A DNA stretch of 64,000 bases from positions 744,001 to 808,000 of the forward strand of contig NZ_AP024597.1 of the NCBI RefSeq assembly GCF_019704315.1, written 5' to 3'. The notes under the pieces were generated by a model. It had not been told where the DNA came from, did no database searches, and saw nothing but the letters and a program-made list of their open reading frames with translations. Shown piece by piece: positions 39,107-48,145 of the stretch. Every line of letters starts with the position of its first letter. Position 1 is the stretch's first letter. Source of the DNA: Stygiolobus caldivivus. Lineage in GTDB: Archaea > Thermoproteota > Thermoprotei_A > Sulfolobales > Sulfolobaceae. The translations under genes and the position numbers were made by a program.

Positions 39107-40399
39107 TTGAGCAAATTGATCAGGGACGAGGTACTGGAAATACTAAAGTCCGGAAAGGTCGACTACGTGAGGGTCGTCTTCATAGATATATTAGGTAATG
39201 TTAGAGGTAGGTCCCTTAGGAGGGCTGAATTTGAGAAAATATTAGACGGTAAAGGTGTAGAGTATTCTGAATCGTTACTATTCTTAGACTATAAAGACAC
39301 GCCAATAAAACATAAATATGGGGACATGTTCGCTCAACCTGACATCTCTACGTTTGTCATGATACCCTATTTAGAGAGGACAGCTAGAGTGATGAGTTAC
39401 ATTACCGAGAGTGATGGTTCGCCTCATGCGTTATGTACAAGGTCTTTGCTTAACAGATCCATGGAGAAGTTAATTGATAGCGGGATAAAAATGGAAGTAG
39501 CGTTTGAACCCACGTTTTATTTAATAAACCTTAAAGATGGTAAACCCTTACCCGCGGACGAAGCTAGAGCTTTTTCATTGGAAGGCCTTATGGAACAGCA
39601 GAACTTCTTACGTGACCTGATTAAAAACCTGGAGACCGTTAATACTCAAGTCCAATATATTAATAAACATTATGGTCCGGGCCAATATGAGATAACTTTT
39701 AGCATGTCCGACGCTCTTTCGGCTTCTGACTCTCTGGTTACATCAAGGGAGATAATACGCGATACCGCTAGAAACTACAAGTTGTATTCAACCTTTATGC
39801 CTAAACCTTTCAAGAATTATCCTAGCAGCAGCATGGACGTTTACATTAAACTCCTTGACTTGACTGGCAAACCGATAGGTATAGATGTTAATGACCCTAA
39901 AGGGATGGGCTTAAGTAAACTATTTTACAACTTCTTAGCTGGAGTATTAGAGCACATTGGCTCTATATTGGCAATTGCGGCACCTACTGTTAATTCGTAC
40001 AAGAGGTTTAAGGAGATTGTTACACCTACGATAGCAGGAATAGGTAATGAAAGGCACTACATTATAAGGATCCCTTCTACTTATAAAGACTCAGGAGTAA
40101 TAGAGTTTAGACTTGCCGACCCACTCGCTAACCCGTACTTACTCTTATCTGCTTTAATCCACGCTGGACTTGATGGGATAGAAAGGGGACTTGATATTGA
40201 TGTTAACTATAGTGTAGCGTCTTTACCTACGAGTCTAAGAGGTGCAATAAATAGCCTAGACCGTGATACCAAGTTAAAATACTCACTAGGACAAGACTTA
40301 GTAGATACATTTATTGAAATTAAAAGGAAGGAAATAGACGACTATGAGAACGAAATTACTGACTGGGAAATATCCGCGTACTTGAAATCGGGATGGTAG
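39107..40399 (+). CDS. Glutamine synthetase-like paralogue with altered active site
   Basis: 430 residues with the full GS architecture (beta-grasp domain, then catalytic domain with YGPGQYEI and [16 protein letters not shown]). Several catalytic residues are changed. The ExE metal motif reads FEPTF instead of EPEF; the HxH of the GSGMHxH motif reads SSSMDVYI; and the GNRSA-type loop reads GNERHYI. It is thus unlikely to make glutamine. Known Sulfolobus genomes carry inactive or differently specific GlnA paralogues, and a gamma-glutamylation of another amine is possible. The start is TTG 39107. The alcohol dehydrogenase gene follows with no spacer. Confidence 0.82.
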   Translation: MSKLIRDEVLEILKSGKVDYVRVVFIDILGNVRGRSLRRAEFEKILDGKGVEYSESLLFLDYKDTPIKHKYGDMFAQPDISTFVMIPYLERTARVMSYITESDGSPHALCTRSLLNRSMEKLIDSGIKMEVAFEPTFYLINLKDGKPLPADEARAFSLEGLMEQQNFLRDLIKNLETVNTQVQYINKHYGPGQYEITFSMSDALSASDSLVTSREIIRDTARNYKLYSTFMPKPFKNYPSSSMDVYIKLLDLTGKPIGIDVNDPKGMGLSKLFYNFLAGVLEHIGSILAIAAPTVNSYKRFKEIVTPTIAGIGNERHYIIRIPSTYKDSGVIEFRLADPLANPYLLLSALIHAGLDGIERGLDIDVNYSVASLPTSLRGAINSLDRDTKLKYSLGQDLVDTFIEIKRKEIDDYENEITDWEISAYLKSGW

Positions 40400-41392
40400 A
40401 TGAGAGCAGCTGTTTTTTTAGAAAAAGGTAAACCTTTACAGCTTCAAGACGTCCCAACACCTAGAATAAAAGCCGGTGAAGTGCTCCTCAAAGTAAAAGC
40501 TTCCGGCTTGTGTCACGGTGATGTACATTTAATTTTCGGAGAATGGGAAAACGACATAGAAGTTAAGACTCCTATTATACTGGGACATGAGATAGTAGGC
40601 GAAGTAATTGAAGGTGGAAATAAGTTCAAAAGAGGTGAACAAGTCCTGGTCTACAGCTCTATAGGCTGTGGTAGTTGCAAGTATTGCAAGATAGGCGATA
40701 GACAGTTTTGTGAAAGTGTAAAGGTAATCGGTGTTCATACAGATGGTGGCTTTGCGGAATATGTTAAAGTACCTTCTGAAGAGTATTTATTTAGGGTTAA
40801 CGGTGACTATATTTCAGCTGCACCGTTGGCTGATGCTGGTATCACAGCTTATAACGCTACAAAAGGGGTATCTCAGGGAGATAAGGTATTAGTAGTGGGA
40901 GTGGGGTCTGTAGCACTGATTGCGATACAGTTACTTAAGCTGAAGAACGCGGAAGTGACCGTAATAGGGAGAAACCTGACCAGGCTAAGTAAGGCTGAAA
41001 ACTTGGGAGCCGATGAGGTTCTCGCTATGAAAAAGAGAGAACCACCCTTTTCTCCAGTGGCAGGAAAGAAGTTTGATTACATTTTAGACTTTGTTGGGGC
41101 TGACCAGACGTTAGTAGACACTCCATGGTTACTTAAGAGAGAGGGCGAGCTGAGGATAATAGGTGAATACGGGGGTCATCTAGAAATACCAGAACAATTA
41201 ATAGTCCTGAGAGGACTGAGGATAAAGGGTATATTATACGGTAATATGAACGATATGGTGGAGTTGATAAAGCTTTTTGAAGAAGGAAAAATAAAGACAT
41301 TACCTGTCCCGTATAGACTAGAAGAAATAAATGAAGCTATAGATGATCTATTGGAAGAGAGAATTGTAGGTAGGGCAGTAATCTTACCATAG
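40400..41392 (+). CDS. Zinc-dependent medium-chain alcohol dehydrogenase
   Basis: 330 residues. The structural zinc lobe is CGSCKYCKIGDRQFC near residues 92-106; the catalytic zinc ligands lie in GLCHGD (C37) and LGHEIVGE; the cofactor loop is VVGVGSVALIAIQ. NAD(P)H-dependent oxidation of an alcohol or reduction of an aldehyde is expected; the substrate is unknown. The ATG immediately follows the stop of the GlnA-like gene, so the two are one operon. Confidence 0.88.
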   Translation: MRAAVFLEKGKPLQLQDVPTPRIKAGEVLLKVKASGLCHGDVHLIFGEWENDIEVKTPIILGHEIVGEVIEGGNKFKRGEQVLVYSSIGCGSCKYCKIGDRQFCESVKVIGVHTDGGFAEYVKVPSEEYLFRVNGDYISAAPLADAGITAYNATKGVSQGDKVLVVGVGSVALIAIQLLKLKNAEVTVIGRNLTRLSKAENLGADEVLAMKKREPPFSPVAGKKFDYILDFVGADQTLVDTPWLLKREGELRIIGEYGGHLEIPEQLIVLRGLRIKGILYGNMNDMVELIKLFEEGKIKTLPVPYRLEEINEAIDDLLEERIVGRAVILP

Positions 41393-41541
41393 CCCTATAC
41401 TAATCACTGTATGTTTTGTCGGTAATGCTGTATTTATACTTGATCAGTGCATAAAGCACAAGAGCCCCTTCTAAAATTATGTTAAATCTTCTAACGGGTA
41501 GGGAAAAGACCTTTTGATCCTAACAGTGTGTAGTACACATA

Positions 41542-42558
41542 CTATTTGCTCCTCTTAGCCCTGAATTTAAACGGAGATTCGCCCATTAGTTCAATATCCA
41601 CGTTCAAGAACTTTTTTATGACCTCAGCATTGGTCTTAGCATGTTGTGTAAGATATGAAGACGAATACTCACCGTTATATAATGACGCGTAGAGCATTAA
41701 CATATCTCCCATATGGCTATCTGTAGCGGCTCCAGATTTCAGTTCTCTAAGTAGGTTCTCGGCAGCTTCTTCTCCTACCCTCTCTGCCCTCTTACCTTTC
41801 TCACCGAGCGCGTCAGCTCCAATAATACTTAACTCTCCTATCGCGCCTAGCGTAATCCCGCTCCCTTTACTTATCTCCTTTTCTCTGATGTCAAGGTCTA
41901 TGGATATCTCTACTCCTAATTGAGATAATTTGGAGGTCGCGGAGGATCTTTGTCTCTCCGCAATATGGGACGGTAACGACGATACGTGAGAAATGCCTAT
42001 AATTTTTACTAACTTTCCAAAGTTAGTAATAGAAAATGAGTTGGGTTGGCCTCTAAAGTTTCTTAATATTACTTCCCCTCCTCCTTCAGGGTAATGTCCC
42101 CTCTTATTTACTAATATATCTCCATTGATCCCTATCTTTTGCAGAATAGGTAGGAATATTAATCGGATATAATCTACAGAGGGAGATTTAGGGACATCAG
42201 TCCCCCCTATCAGTTTTACTTCTATTTGTCTGTTTAAGATTAGGGGCAAAATAGTCTGTAGCACAAGGGTAACGCTACCCGCTGTTCCTATATCAAAAGT
42301 GAAGTTGCCGCGTTCTGCTATTTCATAGGGCTCGAATAATAATTCTGTAGAACCTACGAAGTCCCCTTTGACTTTAGCATTAGTGAGGGCCTTTACAGCC
42401 TCTACTGCTGTCAAGTGCTGCCTTTGTAAACCTGGTTTTTGCCTCCTCGCCCTAATGTTATAAATCCTGAAAGGTTTTTTTGTTATCGCTGAGAGAGTTA
42501 ATGAAGTCCTTAATATCTGACCCCCACCTTCACCAAATGAGCCGTCTATCTCAATCAT
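41542..42558 (-). CDS. rtcA: RNA 3'-terminal phosphate cyclase
   Basis: Converts RNA 3'-phosphate to a 2',3'-cyclic phosphate through an enzyme-AMP intermediate. From ATG 42558 the protein starts [17 protein letters not shown], the standard family start; [11 protein letters not shown] follows near residue 150, and the adenylated-histidine region [10 protein letters not shown] lies near the C-terminus. 338 residues, as usual. A longer reading from 42627 would run into the divergent gene's coding region. The RtcB ligase gene is not in the window. Confidence 0.93.
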   Translation of the reverse strand: MIEIDGSFGEGGGQILRTSLTLSAITKKPFRIYNIRARRQKPGLQRQHLTAVEAVKALTNAKVKGDFVGSTELLFEPYEIAERGNFTFDIGTAGSVTLVLQTILPLILNRQIEVKLIGGTDVPKSPSVDYIRLIFLPILQKIGINGDILVNKRGHYPEGGGEVILRNFRGQPNSFSITNFGKLVKIIGISHVSSLPSHIAERQRSSATSKLSQLGVEISIDLDIREKEISKGSGITLGAIGELSIIGADALGEKGKRAERVGEEAAENLLRELKSGAATDSHMGDMLMLYASLYNGEYSSSYLTQHAKTNAEVIKKFLNVDIELMGESPFKFRAKRSK

Positions 42559-42574
42559 GCTAAGGTGATAAATT

Positions 42575-43015
42575 ATGAAAGTGAGAATAAAATCTGTCGT
42601 TAAAGTAGTGTCTGAAGAGGAACTCATAATAATTCCTTTAGCTCGTAAAGGTGACTTTATTGAGGCTCTAAACTTTTATGAAGACATCCCAGGCGGAAGG
42701 GCGGCGAGGCTGGTAATTATCCATGATAGGTATGACGAAATTAAAGAAGAGCCCACCCCGTTAGGCATTAGGGGCGGAAAAACCTACATAGAGGCCGAAG
42801 GTGTTATAGAAGACTTAGACAAAATAAAGGCTCTAATACCAATAGACCGTGTAGTTAGGAGTAAAGCAGTCCCACTCTATGTTGATATCCAGCTCTTGGG
42901 CGACTTAGACACTTCGAGCAAGGGGGTTAAAGGTTTCATAAACTATATTTCACGTTATGGCAGGCTGGACTTCAGTAAGTTGAAAAGATCGGTGGAACTA
43001 GAAGTACTGGTCTAA
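42575..43015 (+). CDS. Conserved hypothetical protein
   Basis: 146 residues, soluble, mixed alpha/beta. The start is supported by AAGGTGAT at 42562-42569, a strong ribosome binding site 5-8 bp before ATG 42575. No family recognised; [20 protein letters not shown] and [16 protein letters not shown] look like conserved loops. It is divergent from rtcA, with only 16 bp between starts, and its 3' end overlaps dpo4 by 18 bp. Confidence 0.65.
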   Translation: MKVRIKSVVKVVSEEELIIIPLARKGDFIEALNFYEDIPGGRAARLVIIHDRYDEIKEEPTPLGIRGGKTYIEAEGVIEDLDKIKALIPIDRVVRSKAVPLYVDIQLLGDLDTSSKGVKGFINYISRYGRLDFSKLKRSVELEVLV

Positions 43016-44050
43016 CCCTTTAGTCTTAACTATGTCATCTAATCTTACTCCTATCCTCCTTATTTTTCTATTATCTTCATTAAGGATTTCCTCCAATAAC
43101 TCTTTCACCTTTTCATATGCGGTACCTTTACTCACTCCGTGTTTGAACTTTTTTCCCTTAGTTACGATATCTAAGTCTTCCATTACAGCGATTAACGCGA
43201 TCCTCATAGGTATACCACCTACTTTACTATAGGCCTCGTCCAAAGCCCTTTTAAGATATGGTAAAATAACCTCTTGTTTTCTAGTATTATAAGGTAAAGT
43301 TAAAATCCTACTATGCGGTTTTCTACTTTTGTCCTCAACCGGTTCATCATACTTATTTTGAGCCAATTTTAGAAGATATGTCGCTTTCGCCTTGCCTACT
43401 TCCTTTTCTAAGGCCTTAAAATCGACCTTAAGGACATCCGTCAATTTGTACACCCCAATAGACGCTAGTTTTTCTGCCAGTACTTTCCCTACACCCGGTA
43501 CTTCATCTATCTTCAGGTCATTGAGGAAGCTGGGTACGTCTTCAGGCCTCAGGACAGAGAGTCCATTTGGCTTGTTCTTATCAGCTATTATCTTAGCAAG
43601 GACTTTATTGGGTGCTATACCTATGGTTACCGTTATTTTTTCTTTTTCAAATATTTCCCCCTTTATCGTTCTGCCTAAGGTATAAGCCTCCTCATAGTCC
43701 TTTACTTTATCTGTAATATCCAGATACGCTTCGTCAATACTAGCTATTTCGAGCTTAGTTGAATATTTTCTGAGTATTCCTTCCATAACCCTGTTAGATA
43801 CCTCTTGATATATCTCTTTCCTCATCGGTACAAACACAGCCGAAGGTGCGAGTTCCATAGCCTTTATAATAGGCATACCGGCTTTAACACCCAGTTTCCT
43901 TGCTTCGTAATTCGCTGTGGCCACGGCACCGCTCGTCTTTGTCCTACCTGAGTATACACATACTACTAAAGGTTTTCCTTTGTATTGCGGGTTGAGTACT
44001 TCCTCTACTTGTGCGAAGAAGTAGTCAAAATCAATAAAGAGTATAATCAT
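42998..44050 (-). CDS. dpo4: Y-family translesion DNA polymerase Dpo4/Dbh
   Basis: 350 residues from ATG 44050 ([20 protein letters not shown]). Catalytic D7 lies in FIDFDYF, and D-E in SIDEAYLD near residue 105; the aromatic pair YFF is where Dpo4 has YFY. The palm, fingers, thumb (Hh[17 protein letters not shown]) and little finger are all present. The C-terminal GLDQYF resembles a PCNA-binding PIP box. The start overlaps the end of the PfkB kinase gene by 4 bp (ATGA). An ATG six bases upstream is possible but less like family members. Confidence 0.96.
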   Translation of the reverse strand: MIILFIDFDYFFAQVEEVLNPQYKGKPLVVCVYSGRTKTSGAVATANYEARKLGVKAGMPIIKAMELAPSAVFVPMRKEIYQEVSNRVMEGILRKYSTKLEIASIDEAYLDITDKVKDYEEAYTLGRTIKGEIFEKEKITVTIGIAPNKVLAKIIADKNKPNGLSVLRPEDVPSFLNDLKIDEVPGVGKVLAEKLASIGVYKLTDVLKVDFKALEKEVGKAKATYLLKLAQNKYDEPVEDKSRKPHSRILTLPYNTRKQEVILPYLKRALDEAYSKVGGIPMRIALIAVMEDLDIVTKGKKFKHGVSKGTAYEKVKELLEEILNEDNRKIRRIGVRLDDIVKTKGLDQYF

Positions 44051-44913
44051 TTGCAATATACACTTGAATTATAAGATTTTAAGGCGTTTAACACTTCCGA
44101 AAGGGTAGGAGATGAGGTACCTCCTAGTCTTGTAACCTTAAGTGCTGACGAGATGATTGCTAATTTTAACGATTCCTCTATGCTGTGTCCTTCCATATAC
44201 CCGTAGTTAAAAGCCGCATCGAACACGTCTCCAGCACCGGTCGTGTCTACTACGTCCTTCACCCTATATGCTTCAGCTTCACATTCACTATCGTGAGAAA
44301 TCACTCTAGCGCCCCTATCACCCATCTTTATTACTATTATGTTGACCCCCCTTAGCTTGTTTATGTTTACCGCCTTGCTCTCTTTTTCGTTCAAGTAAAG
44401 TATATCTACGTTAACTGAGGAGTCCAACTTGGAGCTATTTGGGCCGGGATCATAAGTAACGAGCTCTGAATTGGGGTCTCTTACCACTATTTCTGGGGGA
44501 ACAGAGGCAAAGTGGATCACATCAAATAGGCCAAAATATTTTTTTACGTCTTCGCTGGAGAGCAGGAGGGAGGACCCTAATTTTCTTACAATGGAGACTT
44601 TTCCGTTATCCCTTAGGAGTACCAATGCCATGCTCTGCGGTGCATTGACCTCTTCCACGTAATCTAACCCTACTCCGGTCTCCGCTATTTTCTCTAAAAT
44701 AGGTCTCACTACCGGAGAGTCTTTTCCGACTTTAGCGAGTATTTTTACACTGTGCCCTAACTTATTCACGGCTATAGCATAGTTTACCGCAGCACCTCCA
44801 GGCTGAATGTCCATTGTTTCGGTGGTCAACGGTTCGTCCGGTTCAGGAAAATGATCTAATTTAACTAATATGTCGATATTTATTTTTCCTACCGATAGGT
44901 GGATGGGTTTCAT
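44047..44913 (-). CDS. PfkB-family carbohydrate or nucleoside kinase
   Basis: 288 residues. [18 protein letters not shown] near residue 40 is the first PfkB signature region, and [18 protein letters not shown] near 230 the second, with the catalytic aspartate in GAGD. The sugar or nucleoside substrate is not visible. GAGGTGA (minus strand) just upstream of ATG 44913 is a good ribosome binding site and decides against the ATG at 44946. It is co-transcribed with dpo4. Confidence 0.85.
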   Translation of the reverse strand: MKPIHLSVGKINIDILVKLDHFPEPDEPLTTETMDIQPGGAAVNYAIAVNKLGHSVKILAKVGKDSPVVRPILEKIAETGVGLDYVEEVNAPQSMALVLLRDNGKVSIVRKLGSSLLLSSEDVKKYFGLFDVIHFASVPPEIVVRDPNSELVTYDPGPNSSKLDSSVNVDILYLNEKESKAVNINKLRGVNIIVIKMGDRGARVISHDSECEAEAYRVKDVVDTTGAGDVFDAAFNYGYMEGHSIEESLKLAIISSALKVTRLGGTSSPTLSEVLNALKSYNSSVYCK

Positions 44914-45124
44914 ATCACTCACCTCAGTTAGCCGCCACATCTTCACTGTTCAGCCCCAAAAGTCTTCATCATTAGTTGTAGAAAAGACGTTTGTAAATAA
45001 AAAGTGCTTCTTTCATGGTGGAAGCCACCACCTCGTTAACGAAGAGTTTACCCTAAGAGTAATTAGGATAGTTCGCCATATTAATCATGGCAAGATTTTA
45101 AATAGATAGGTTAACAAATTACTT

Positions 45125-45970
45125 GTGTATCCCCCTAAGATAGGATATGTAATTCCAGATAATTTAAGCGAAGCAATGGAGTTCTTAGAGCAGCATGAAG
45201 ACGCCCGACCCTTAGCAGGAGGTCACAGCTTAATCCCCGCATTAAAATTAAGGATAATAAGACCCTCATACCTTGTTGAAATCAGGAGGTTTCAAGAGTT
45301 AAACTACGTCAGAAAGGACGGTAATCTGTACAGAATAGGTGCACTAACTACGCATTATGATATGATAAAGTCTAATGTCCCGCTCTTGAGTGAGGCGGCA
45401 AAGACTATTGCTGACCCACAAGTAAGGAATATGGGTACAATAGGTGGTGTAATATCCCACCTTGACCCGGCTGCGGACTATCCAGCCTCATTAATAGCTA
45501 TGGACGCCAAAGTCATAGTAAAGAGCAGAAAAGGACAGAGAGTAGTCGACTTTAAGGATTTTGCAAAAGACATGTTCACTCCTGACCTAAATCCGGGTGA
45601 ACTAGTGGTAGAAGTCCAAGTGCCTGCTTATGACGGGTATAGGTTTTCATACCAGAAATTGGAAAGGAGAGCAGGAGATTATGCCATAGTTGGAGTTGCG
45701 GTTCTCCTAAAGCTTAATGGAGAAACGGTCGAAGACGCAAGGATAGGGTTAACGGCTGTAAATAACGTTGCTGTAAGGGCTAGAGGGGCAGAAGAAGAGC
45801 TAATAGGTAAGAGGTTAAATGACGAAGTAATCGAGAAAGCCTCTGCCAGAGCAATGGAAAGTGCAAACCCCACTTCCGATATAAGGGGTTCAGCTGAGTA
45901 TAAGAGGAAGATGGTAAAAGTATTAATTAAGAGAGGTATTAATCAGGCTTTAAAAGGTGATTCTAAATGA
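45125..45970 (+). CDS. Molybdenum hydroxylase FAD subunit (CoxM/CutB type)
   Basis: 281 residues. The FAD-binding motifs are [13 protein letters not shown] at about 32-44 and [16 protein letters not shown] at about 100-115. This is the medium subunit of the xanthine oxidase/CO dehydrogenase/aldehyde oxidase family. A TATA box (attttaaata, about 45095-45104) precedes GTG 45125 by 25 bp, so the transcript is leaderless. It is followed with 4-bp overlap by the 2Fe-2S subunit. The molybdopterin-binding large subunit is absent from this window. Confidence 0.9.
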   Translation: MYPPKIGYVIPDNLSEAMEFLEQHEDARPLAGGHSLIPALKLRIIRPSYLVEIRRFQELNYVRKDGNLYRIGALTTHYDMIKSNVPLLSEAAKTIADPQVRNMGTIGGVISHLDPAADYPASLIAMDAKVIVKSRKGQRVVDFKDFAKDMFTPDLNPGELVVEVQVPAYDGYRFSYQKLERRAGDYAIVGVAVLLKLNGETVEDARIGLTAVNNVAVRARGAEEELIGKRLNDEVIEKASARAMESANPTSDIRGSAEYKRKMVKVLIKRGINQALKGDSK

Positions 45971-46473
45971 AAATAATTGAAAAAGACCAAAAAGCTAAAA
46001 TAACGTTAAAGGTTAACGGAGAAGTACATCAAGTAGAAGTAGAGCCCAGAAGGCTTCTAGTTCATGTACTACGTGAACTAGGATATACCGGAGTCCATAT
46101 AGGATGTGACACTTCAAACTGCGGTGCATGCACTGTAATATTAAACGGTAGGTCGGTAAAGTCTTGTACATTGCTCGCAGTTGAGGCAGACGGTTCAGAG
46201 ATATTAACTGTTGAGGGTTTAAGCAAAGACGGGAAATTACACCCTATTCAAGAAGCTTTCTGGGATAACCACGGCTTACAGTGCGGGTATTGTACACCTG
46301 GTATGATAATGGAAGCTTATTGGCTCCTCAAAGAGAACCCTGACCCTACAGAAGAAGAGATTAGAGAAGGGATATCGGGTAACCTATGTAGGTGTACTGG
46401 ATATCAAAATATAATAAAAGCTATTAAGGACGCTTCACTGAGGCTAAGTCAGAAGGCGTATCCACATCAATAA
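45967..46473 (+). CDS. Molybdenum hydroxylase 2Fe-2S subunit (CoxS/CutC type)
   Basis: 168 residues with two [2Fe-2S] sites: the plant-ferredoxin-like [15 protein letters not shown]...SCT near residues 50-70, and the helical [12 protein letters not shown]...[11 protein letters not shown] near 105-145. It passes electrons from the Mo cofactor to FAD. It belongs with the CoxM-like gene; in Sulfolobus such subunits form a glyceraldehyde oxidoreductase. Its end overlaps the convergent MocA-like gene by 50 bp. Confidence 0.93.
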   Translation: MKIIEKDQKAKITLKVNGEVHQVEVEPRRLLVHVLRELGYTGVHIGCDTSNCGACTVILNGRSVKSCTLLAVEADGSEILTVEGLSKDGKLHPIQEAFWDNHGLQCGYCTPGMIMEAYWLLKENPDPTEEEIREGISGNLCRCTGYQNIIKAIKDASLRLSQKAYPHQ

Positions 46474-46981
46474 CTACTTCTTTACCGCATTCTATGTAGC
46501 ACACTTTTTTAACTTTCCCAAGGAGCTGTCTAGCCCCCACATCACCTTTGAGCTCCATGATCAAGCCATATGTCCTCTTGTTCAATATAACGGGGTTTCC
46601 CCGGGCTCCGTTATAAGTAGGCACTACCATGTCACATTCTACAGAGAAAGATGAAGTTAGCTTATTAACTGTCTCTTTGGACACCAGTGGCATGTCACCT
46701 AGCAGGACTATGACGCCGTCATAGTCTTGGAAAAACCTTATTCCCAGCTTTAAGGACGTAGAAATACCTTCTCTCCATAGAGGATTATAGATTACTATCT
46801 CGTCCTCAAGGACTCTGATGAGCTCTTGGTAGTACTTCCCTACTATGATTACTCTATCTAGACCCTCAGAAGCTTCAATCACTTTTCGAATTATTGGCTT
46901 ACCGTCTATTTCCGCTGTAAGTTTATTTCCACCAAACCTTTTTGCTTCGCCTGCTGCGAGTATAATTGCCCCGATTCTCAT
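46424..46981 (-). CDS. Molybdenum cofactor cytidylyltransferase-like protein (MocA/MobA family)
   Basis: 185 residues. [16 protein letters not shown] is the nucleotidyltransferase signature at residues about 6-21, and VLLGDMPLV carries the metal-binding aspartate. MocA makes the MCD form of Moco used by xanthine-oxidase-type enzymes, which fits its place beside the CoxM/CoxS-like genes. MobA (GMP transfer) is the alternative. It diverges from coxG with a 28-bp spacer. Confidence 0.83.
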   Translation of the reverse strand: MRIGAIILAAGEAKRFGGNKLTAEIDGKPIIRKVIEASEGLDRVIIVGKYYQELIRVLEDEIVIYNPLWREGISTSLKLGIRFFQDYDGVIVLLGDMPLVSKETVNKLTSSFSVECDMVVPTYNGARGNPVILNKRTYGLIMELKGDVGARQLLGKVKKVCYIECGKEVVIDVDTPSDLASVKRP

Positions 46982-47012
46982 AAATACTACTTATTCTAAA
47001 TAACTATTTATG
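46979..47012. promoter_or_regulatory. Mirror-symmetric divergent leaderless promoter
   Basis: CATAAATA (46979-46986) and TATTTATG (47005-47012) form an inverted repeat. Each arm contains one gene's start codon and, read on the other strand, the TATA box of the opposite gene at 25-28 bp from its start. Both transcripts are predicted to be leaderless, and polymerase binding for one should block the other. Confidence 0.55.
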
Positions 47013-47438
47013 AAATATGAAGGGGAGATCCCGGTTCAGATTGATTCTGAACAACTATGGAACTTTATAGTTAACCCTGAGAGAATGGCGTCTTGTTTCC
47101 CGGGGATAAAGACATTTACTAAGGAGGGCGATGAATATAAGGTAGTGGGGACAGCAGGCATAGGATTTATAAAGGGAGAATATAAGGCTGTAGTAAAATT
47201 TTTGGATATAGACACGCAGAAGAAGACGCTAAACCTTGTGGCTAAGGGGAATGGACTAAATAGTAACGTTGATATCTCGGCCCTGATACAAGTCCTAGAT
47301 AACCCGGTCAGGCTTAAGTATTCAGCGGACGTAAAGGTAGGCGGTGTAATCGCTTCCATAGGAGCGAGGTTAATGGATTCAGCTGTAGGGAAAATAGTTA
47401 ATGACTTATTTGAATGCGTGAAGACGAAGGTGAAATAA
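47010..47438 (+). CDS. CoxG-like protein (SRPBCC/START-like fold), copy 1
   Basis: 142 residues of the CO dehydrogenase subunit G family: YEGEIPVQIDSEQLWNFIVNPERMASCFPGIK at the start is diagnostic, and the C-terminal helix ARLMDSAVGKIVNDLFE is usual. CoxG proteins help membrane attachment or cofactor assembly of molybdenum hydroxylases. The second copy follows with no spacer. Leaderless start at ATG 47010. Confidence 0.82.
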   Translation: MKYEGEIPVQIDSEQLWNFIVNPERMASCFPGIKTFTKEGDEYKVVGTAGIGFIKGEYKAVVKFLDIDTQKKTLNLVAKGNGLNSNVDISALIQVLDNPVRLKYSADVKVGGVIASIGARLMDSAVGKIVNDLFECVKTKVK

Positions 47439-47843
47439 TTGAAGATAAGCGGAGAGGTAGACATTAAGAATGTAGATAGAGCGGAAAAGTTTCTAAGCTC
47501 TTATGAGAACTTAATAAATTGTCTACCCGGCGTAACGGAGGTCAAAGGTAGGGAATTCTCGGCTAAAGTTAAGATAGGCTTTTTGAGCCTTGAAGCTAAG
47601 GGTGAGGTTAAGTTTTATGATTTCAAGGGTAATATGTCGACATCAATTATTGAGGTAAAAGGAGTAGGAGTTAACTCGACTATAACCAGTAAGGTTAAGA
47701 TAGTAGGTAATAAATTATTATATGAAGTGGACTACGAAGCTCAAGTAAATATAAAGGGCCTGGAGAAGATAGTGGAAAAGCAAGCAAATAAAATATCAGA
47801 GGAGATAATTACGTGTACTAAACAGAGAATTAATGAGGGTTGA
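47439..47843 (+). CDS. CoxG-like protein, copy 2
   Basis: 134 residues, a shorter and diverged relative of the preceding protein: SYENLINCLPGVTEVKGREFSAKVKIGFLSLEAKGEV aligns with the LPG and strand pattern of copy 1. TTG start directly after the copy 1 stop. The pair probably forms a heterodimer or acts on two partners. Both sit beside the MocA-like and CoxM/CoxS-like genes, one Mo-enzyme neighbourhood. Confidence 0.72.
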   Translation: MKISGEVDIKNVDRAEKFLSSYENLINCLPGVTEVKGREFSAKVKIGFLSLEAKGEVKFYDFKGNMSTSIIEVKGVGVNSTITSKVKIVGNKLLYEVDYEAQVNIKGLEKIVEKQANKISEEIITCTKQRINEG

Positions 47844-48145
47844 GTCCTTTTCACGTTATAATAAGAAAATCCGTTTTTCCTAATGCTCACGTTAAATTTC
47901 TACGATAGTTCCTCACGCCAATGTGACGATGCTTAAAAAGATGCGGAGTGCACAGTTATGAGACTAGTGTAATTTAGCTCGAAGAGGTTTAGTGACCCAC
48001 CTATCCTTAAGCTGGACAGATGGACGAGGGTTAAGTCCCTACACTCGTTCGCTATGATAAAGGGTATAAAAATAATTAATGATAAAATATAAATAAATAG
48101 TGAAATCATTGGATACTTGGTTTTTCCCAGTAAAACCAAATCCTG
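47844..48145. other. 302-bp intergenic region, nothing definite
   Basis: Downstream of both the coxG pair and the GTPase gene, so mainly 3' sequence. A hairpin GACGAGGG...CCC...CTCGT (about 48021-48050) and a very AT-rich stretch (48061-48110) are present. A minus-strand reading frame of 68 codons at 47933-48139 starts like a signal peptide but has no support. No gene called. Confidence 0.4.

Noticed and set aside
42559-42627. N-terminal extension of RtcA
   Set aside because: The extension overlaps the divergent gene and has no similarity to RtcA, whose family start is [14 protein letters not shown] at 42558.
47933-48139. 68-residue minus-strand ORF with signal-peptide-like start
   Set aside because: No promoter, no family, AT-rich hydrophobic stretch likely by chance; lies directly downstream of the GTPase gene.
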